From assembly GCA_046541875.1 (NCBI GenBank), contig JBKHCL010000104.1, positions 1 through 10,618 of the forward strand: a stretch of DNA of 10,618 nt, in the 5' to 3' direction. The notes beneath the pieces were generated by a model, which worked only from the letters and a program-made list of their open reading frames with translations, was not told the origin of the DNA and did no database searches. The position numbers and the translations under genes were made by a program. This document shows positions 7,115 through 10,618 of this stretch, piece by piece (within the stretch, counting starts at the first letter, position 1; every line of letters begins with the position of its first letter). Source of the stretch: CAZFPT01 sp046541875. GTDB taxonomy: Bacteria; Planctomycetota; Phycisphaerae; SM23-33.

Positions 7115-7143
7115 ATTCTATCGAGGCGCCCGCTTCTCGCCAA
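7115..7143 (-). promoter_or_regulatory. Sigma70-like promoter of the dnaJ-like gene, likely leaderless
   Basis: On the minus strand TTGGCG (7138-7143) and TAGAAT (7115-7120) are separated by exactly 17 bases, with 4/6 and 5/6 matches to the consensus. Only six bases lie between the -10 box and the ATG, so the expected +1 falls on or next to the A of the start codon (7108). No good Shine-Dalgarno sequence precedes that ATG, which fits a leaderless mRNA. No CIRCE inverted repeat is seen. Confidence 0.55.
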
Positions 7144-7185
7144 TACCGACGTGAGATCCCCTCAACCAGGGCAGCGCGTTTTGGG

Positions 7186-7213
7186 TTGCACACCGGCGGA
7201 CGGAATGCAGAAT
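7186..7213 (+). promoter_or_regulatory. Candidate promoter for the GH106-like gene
   Basis: TTGCAC (7186-7191) and CAGAAT (7208-7213) are 16 bases apart, about 40 bases before the ATG, in the 146-base divergent region shared with dnaJ. Both boxes are imperfect (3/6 and 4/6). The ribosome site AGGAG (7241-7245) nine bases before the ATG is clear. Confidence 0.3.
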
Positions 7214-7254
7214 ACACCCGCTGCCCGCCCGACCATCCGCAGGAGTAGACTTCG

Positions 7255-10200
7255 ATGAACCTTGCCAAGGACCTACAGGCCGTCTGGGACCAACCCCCCG
7301 CCGAGTGGCGCAGCGCGCCGTTCTGGTCGTGGAACAGCGAACTGGACCCCGAGCGACTTACCCGACAGATCGAAAGCATGCACGCGGCCGGTATGGGCGG
7401 GTTCTTCATGCACAGCCGATACGGTCTGAAGACCCCCTACCTCTCGGAGGAGTGGTTCACGTGCGTCTCGGCGTGCATCGAGGCCGCGAGGCGACTGGGG
7501 ATGAAGGCGTACCTGTACGATGAAGACCGCTGGCCTTCAGGCTCTGCCGGCGGGGCCGTCACGCGGGACAACCCGGACTATCGGGCGCATTTCATCGTGC
7601 TCAAAGACGCCGACCAGGAAAACCCCGACGCCGAACGCGTGGGCCTGTTCGCCTGCAGGTTCGACGACGACGGCGGGCTGATCGAATACCAATCCATCGA
7701 CAACGCCGCCGACGCCCCGGCGGGATTCGTCGTCAAGGCGTTCGACATGGCGATCGCACCGGACAACCCCTGGTTCAACGATGGCAGCTACCTGGACACG
7801 ATGAACCCCGACGCCGTCTCCGAGTTCCTGCACCTGACCCACCAGGCGTACTCCGACCGGTACAAGAAGGACTTCGGTAAGCTTATCCCGGCGATGTTCA
7901 CCGACGAGCCCAACAACGCCGTGGGTCCGTGGGGCGGCGGTCCCGGCGGGGTGGTCATGAAATGGACCGGCAACCTGCCGCGAGAGTTCGTCGCCCGGCG
8001 CGGCTACGACCTGCGCGACCACCTGCCCGAACTGGCGTTCCCCCTCGCCGGCGGGGCATTCAGCACCCCCCGGCGGGACTACCACCTCACCACGGCAGAG
8101 TTGTTCGTCGAGAGCTTCTCGGCCCAGATTGGTCGATGGTGCCGGAAACACGACCTCGCCCTGACCGGACACATGCTGGCCGAGGGGTCGCTCAAGTCCC
8201 AGACGGCGATGGACGGGTCCTGCATGCCCCACTACGAGCACATGCAATGGCCCGGGATTGACATTCTCACCGACCAGGCCGACGAACTCATCACCGCCAA
8301 GCAGTGCACCTCGGTGGCGGCCCAGTTGGGCAAGGAGCGCGTCCTCAGCGAACTGTACGGCTGCACGGGGTGGGATTGGCCTCTGGAAGGCCACAAGTTC
8401 GTGGGCGACTGGCATCTGGCGGTGGGCGTGAACTTCCGCTGCCCGCACCTGTCGCACTACAGCCTCGAGGGCGGAGCCAAGCGGGACTACCCCGCCAGCA
8501 TCCGCGATCACAGCCCCTGGTGGCTGTACTATCGGGACGTGGAAGACTACTTCGCCCGGCTGAACTACATGCTCACGCGCGGCAGCCCCCTGCGCGACGT
8601 GCTGGTGATCCACCCCGTCGAGACCGCCTGGGGCTACTCGGCCGCCACCGACGCCGACGCGGTGGACCCCTACGACCAGTCGCTGCGACGGCTGACCTTC
8701 CTGCTCAGCGGGCAGCACTACGACTGGGACTTCGGCGATGAGTCCATTCTTGCCGCCCACGCCGGCGTGTCGACCGACGGGCTGACGGTCGGCGAGATGA
8801 CGTATCGAACGGTGATCGTCCCGCCGGCACGCACGCTGCGGGAAAGCACCGTCGCCCTGCTGGAGAAGCTCACCGGCGGAAAGGCCAACGTGGTCGTCGT
8901 GGGCGACGTGCCCGACCTGATCGACGGACGCGACGTCGGCCACGGCGATGCGATCGCCGATCGGCTGGCGGGTATGCACCAGGTCGCCGACGACGACGCT
9001 GCGGTTCTCGCGGCGCTTGAATCGCTCCAGCCGAGAAGGGTCCGCGTGACCGAGCGCGGCAGCGAGTGCGAAGCGGACTTCATCTGGAGCATGCTTCGCG
9101 ACGTTCGCGGCGGGGGGTTGTTGTTCGTGCAGTCGCACGACCGCGAACATGCCCGACCGATCGAGGTGACCGTCGAGGGTCGCACGCCCGTGGTACGATG
9201 GGACGCCCGCACGGGTGGCCGATACGACGTCGATGCCACCCAGGAGGGCAGCTGCGTAACGTTCTCGCTGGACCTGCCGGCGACGGGGTCGGCCCTGCTG
9301 AGCATGGGACTGACGGGCATCGAAACCGAAGCCGCGCCCAAGCCTCAACAACCCAACGAGAGCATCGAGTTGGCCGGGCCGTTTGAGGTAACGCTCACCG
9401 AGCCCAACACGCTTCCGCTGGACTATGGCCGATTTCGGGTGGGCGACGAGGAGTTCTCCGAGCTCATGCCCGTCCTGCGGGCCGAAAGCCTCATCCGCCA
9501 ACGGTACGACCTGCCCTCGCGACAGGCCCGGGGCCAGCAGCCCTGGTACCTTTACAGGAACGACGTTCTGGACTTGGCCGTCCGTGATACCGTCACGCTG
9601 CAACTGCCCTTCCACGTGACCGACCTGCCCGGCGAGTGTCGCCTGGCGATGGAGCGCCCCGGCGATTTCACCGTGACGGTCAACCAGAGGCCGGTGGCGT
9701 TCAGCGGATCCCGCACGCCGGTGGGCACGTGGGTGGACGACGACATCAAGACAGCCGACATCGCGCCGCTGCTGGTGGAGGGCGAGAACACCATTACCCT
9801 GGCGGTGCAGTACCACCCCGCGATCGAACTGGAGGCCCTTCGGCTGGTAGGCGGGTTCGCCACGACCTGCCTGGACGACGACAAGCGCCTGCCCGGGCGA
9901 ATGACGCTGGTGGCGATGCCCGACCGGTTGGGCCTGGGCGACTGGTGCGAGCAGGGGCTGGACTTCTACGGCGGCGCGGTGCGGTACCGCTGCAGCGTGG
10001 ACCGCCCGGCCGGGGCGCGCGTCACGCTGCGCCTGCCGGAGGTCGCCTGCACGGCTGCGGTGATTCACGCCGGAGGCGCGGAGTACGTCCTGCCCTGGGC
10101 GCCGATGGCCGCCGACATCACCGACGCACTCAACGACGGCGAGAACACGGTGGACATCGAAATCATCGGCGGACGGAAGAATATTCTCGGGCCGTTGCAC

Positions 10201-10320
10201 GTCCCTTGGGGCAGATGGACCGGCCCGGGACAGTTCGACCCCGACAACGGGCAGTGGACCGACGAATACCTCCTGAACCCCCACGGCCTGCTGGCAGCGC
10301 CGATTGTGGAGATAAGGTAA
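7255..10320 (+). CDS. GH106-like glycoside hydrolase (alpha-L-rhamnosidase superfamily)
   Basis: The 1021-residue protein resembles the large GH106-like family of (beta/alpha)8 hydrolases, whose studied members cleave alpha-L-rhamnose from pectin-like glycans. Its N-terminal barrel (about 15-450) carries APFWSWNSEL (21-30), GMGGFFMHSRYGLKTPYLS (46-64), YLYDEDRWPSGSAGG (86-100), AMFTDEPNN (213-221) and RVLSELYGCTGWDWP (362-376). Glu218 and Glu366 are the most plausible catalytic carboxylates, judged from motif context only. Residues about 445-630 look like a Rossmann-like domain (DVLVIHPVETAWG, TVIVPPA), and 700-1020 are beta-sandwich-like, including jelly-roll stretches (LPLDYGRF, VEGENTITL, LNDGENTVDIEIIGG). 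No signal peptide is present, so it should act in the cytoplasm on imported oligosaccharides. AGGAG nine bases upstream supports the start. The substrate cannot be fixed from sequence. No transporter or other glycan genes flank it. Confidence 0.8.
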   Translation: MNLAKDLQAVWDQPPAEWRSAPFWSWNSELDPERLTRQIESMHAAGMGGFFMHSRYGLKTPYLSEEWFTCVSACIEAARRLGMKAYLYDEDRWPSGSAGGAVTRDNPDYRAHFIVLKDADQENPDAERVGLFACRFDDDGGLIEYQSIDNAADAPAGFVVKAFDMAIAPDNPWFNDGSYLDTMNPDAVSEFLHLTHQAYSDRYKKDFGKLIPAMFTDEPNNAVGPWGGGPGGVVMKWTGNLPREFVARRGYDLRDHLPELAFPLAGGAFSTPRRDYHLTTAELFVESFSAQIGRWCRKHDLALTGHMLAEGSLKSQTAMDGSCMPHYEHMQWPGIDILTDQADELITAKQCTSVAAQLGKERVLSELYGCTGWDWPLEGHKFVGDWHLAVGVNFRCPHLSHYSLEGGAKRDYPASIRDHSPWWLYYRDVEDYFARLNYMLTRGSPLRDVLVIHPVETAWGYSAATDADAVDPYDQSLRRLTFLLSGQHYDWDFGDESILAAHAGVSTDGLTVGEMTYRTVIVPPARTLRESTVALLEKLTGGKANVVVVGDVPDLIDGRDVGHGDAIADRLAGMHQVADDDAAVLAALESLQPRRVRVTERGSECEADFIWSMLRDVRGGGLLFVQSHDREHARPIEVTVEGRTPVVRWDARTGGRYDVDATQEGSCVTFSLDLPATGSALLSMGLTGIETEAAPKPQQPNESIELAGPFEVTLTEPNTLPLDYGRFRVGDEEFSELMPVLRAESLIRQRYDLPSRQARGQQPWYLYRNDVLDLAVRDTVTLQLPFHVTDLPGECRLAMERPGDFTVTVNQRPVAFSGSRTPVGTWVDDDIKTADIAPLLVEGENTITLAVQYHPAIELEALRLVGGFATTCLDDDKRLPGRMTLVAMPDRLGLGDWCEQGLDFYGGAVRYRCSVDRPAGARVTLRLPEVACTAAVIHAGGAEYVLPWAPMAADITDALNDGENTVDIEIIGGRKNILGPLHVPWGRWTGPGQFDPDNGQWTDEYLLNPHGLLAAPIVEIR

Positions 10321-10321
10321 G

Positions 10322-10339
10322 CCCCAGCGTGAGCTGGGG
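10322..10339 (+). terminator. GNRA-capped hairpin just after the GH106-like gene
   Basis: CCCCAGC-GTGA-GCTGGGG is a perfect 7-bp GC stem closed by a GTGA loop, a GNRA tetraloop in RNA. It begins two bases after the stop codon of the hydrolase. No T-run follows, so it probably acts with the hairpins downstream or protects the mRNA 3' end. Confidence 0.5.
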
Positions 10340-10378
10340 GATAACACGGTGTTTGACAGGCGTTTGCGCGAATCCTAT

Positions 10379-10403
10379 CCCCCACCTGACGGTGGGGGCT
10401 TTT
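10379..10403 (+). terminator. Intrinsic terminator hairpin, repeat copy 1
   Basis: An 8-bp GC stem (10379-10386 with 10391-10398) with loop TGAC is followed by CTTTTC, a short T-run on the plus strand. This suits termination of the GH106-like transcript. Confidence 0.55.
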
Positions 10404-10407
10404 CGTG

Positions 10408-10428
10408 GCATGGGCTTCCAGCCCATGC
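10408..10428. repeat. Inverted repeat B of the 90-bp unit (copy 1; copy 2 at 10498-10518)
   Basis: GCATGGGCT pairs perfectly with AGCCCATGC over 9 bp around a TCC loop. The apex CTTCCAG is the reverse complement of the apex of the neighbouring hairpin C, so the two could pair with each other. Confidence 0.7.
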
Positions 10429-10431
10429 ATA

Positions 10432-10450
10432 CACGGCCTGGAAGGCCGTG
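10432..10450. repeat. Inverted repeat C of the 90-bp unit (copy 1; copy 2 at 10522-10540)
   Basis: CACGGCCT pairs perfectly with AGGCCGTG over 8 bp around GGA. Its apex CTGGAAG (10438-10444) complements CTTCCAG of hairpin B, three bases upstream of which the unit begins its second palindrome; B and C look like inverted versions of the same core. Confidence 0.7.
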
Positions 10451-10468
10451 CTACGGGACGCGGTCTAT

Positions 10469-10493
10469 CCCCCACCTGACGGTGGGGGCTTTT
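10469..10493 (+). terminator. Intrinsic terminator hairpin, repeat copy 2
   Basis: This is identical to the hairpin 90 bases upstream, including the CTTTTC that follows it. A second terminator in tandem would add to transcript termination. Confidence 0.5.
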
Positions 10494-10558
10494 CGTGGCA
10501 TGGGCTTCCAGCCCATGCATACACGGCCTGGAAGGCCGTGCTACGGGACGCGGTCTAT

Positions 10559-10578
10559 CCCCCACCTGACGGCGGGGG
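10559..10578 (-). terminator. Third hairpin, pairing better on the minus strand
   Basis: The stem CCCCCACC/GGCGGGGG has an A-C mismatch if read on the plus strand, but on the minus strand the same position becomes a G-U pair. It directly follows the stop codon of a possible minus-strand gene (TAA at 10580-10582). No T-run follows on that strand. Confidence 0.35.
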
Positions 10579-10579
10579 C

Positions 10580-10618
10580 TTACTTTGGTGTGCGCGAGAA
10601 AACGGGCGCCCGGCGGTT
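10580..10618 (-). CDS. Possible C-terminus of a convergent gene running off the right edge
   Basis: On the minus strand twelve open codons from the window edge read NRRAPVFSRTPK and end in TAA, two bases before the third hairpin begins. This mirrors the right end of the GH106-like gene, whose stop is also followed within two bases by a hairpin. The peptide is too short to identify, and a twelve-codon open frame is likely by chance, so the call rests mainly on position. Confidence 0.28.
   Translation of the reverse strand, partial: NRRAPVFSRTPK

Larger units (their letters stand above)
10375..10581. repeat. 90-bp tandem repeat: two identical copies plus a truncated third
   Basis: Copies lie at 10375-10464 and 10465-10554 and are identical across all 90 bases. 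A third starts at 10555, matches for 27 bases with one T-to-C change (10573) and breaks off at 10581. Each full unit carries three near-perfect inverted repeats: CCCCCACC/GGTGGGGG around TGAC; GCATGGGCT/AGCCCATGC around TCC; CACGGCCT/AGGCCGTG around GGA. The arrangement resembles REP/BIME-type intergenic repeats, but there is no RAYT transposase in the window. There are no spacers, so it is not a CRISPR array. Identity between copies points to recent duplication or conversion. Confidence 0.92.

Noticed and set aside
7109..7254. CIRCE/HrcA operator controlling the dnaJ-like gene
   Set aside because: No TTAGCACTC/GAGTGCTAA inverted repeat is present between dnaJ and the hydrolase.
7537..10347. 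A 936-codon open frame antisense to the GH106-like gene
   Set aside because: It mirrors the codon structure of the sense gene in GC-rich DNA, has low-complexity Val/Gly/His/Arg-rich composition, no recognisable motif and no ribosome site. The sense frame has clear family motifs throughout.
10375..10581. Possible CRISPR array
   Set aside because: The 90-bp unit is directly tandem with no variable spacers, and no cas genes are present.

Overview
The window is GC-rich and densely coded. It looks like a chromosomal segment of a Planctomycetota-type bacterium, probably in or near the Phycisphaerae. That placement is an inference. It rests on the GC content, the N-terminus MKSERRHELQQN followed by one membrane anchor on a TPR-like protein, the Asn/Asp-rich protein tails, and hairpin repeats between genes. 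There is no rRNA, tRNA, CRISPR array, transposase or phage gene.

Left block (1-2569, minus strand). A lipoprotein gene (2069-2569) is followed after 13 bases by a membrane-anchored TPR-like gene (919-2055). After a 102-base gap comes a methyltransferase-type corrinoid protein (184-816). The likely first 25 codons of another minus-strand gene run off the left edge (1-75). All four point the same way and may form one transcription unit. The methyltransferase and the reactivase that a corrinoid protein needs are not in view.

Middle block (2570-6113). A 322-base divergent intergenic region holds an exact TATAAT box for a plus-strand unit. That unit is a glycogen debranching enzyme (amylo-alpha-1,6-glucosidase, GH133 type, 2892-4901) joined by an ATGA overlap to an unrecognised exported membrane protein (4898-5749). 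The second gene overlaps, tail to tail by 20 bases, the end of a minus-strand unit: a zinc-finger-less DnaJ/CbpA-type co-chaperone (6095-7108) followed, with a 19-base overlap, by a small two-helix membrane protein (5730-6113). The dnaJ-like gene has a good sigma70-like promoter placed so that the transcript would begin at or beside its ATG, suggesting a leaderless mRNA.

Right block (7255-10618). Divergent from dnaJ is a 1021-residue predicted cytoplasmic glycoside hydrolase, best described as GH106-like (alpha-L-rhamnosidase superfamily). Right after its stop lies a structured repeat region: a GNRA-capped hairpin, then a 90-bp unit present in two identical copies plus a truncated third. Each full unit encodes three hairpins. 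The last bases may hold the C-terminus of a convergent gene, so this cluster probably lies between two gene ends and may terminate transcription in both directions.

Two genes concern carbohydrate (glycogen debranching, plant- or algal-type glycan hydrolysis), one protein folding, and one one-carbon/corrinoid chemistry. I see no defence or mobile system. The most unusual elements are the triple-hairpin 90-bp repeat, the predicted leaderless dnaJ transcript and the unrecognised membrane proteins coupled to known enzymes.
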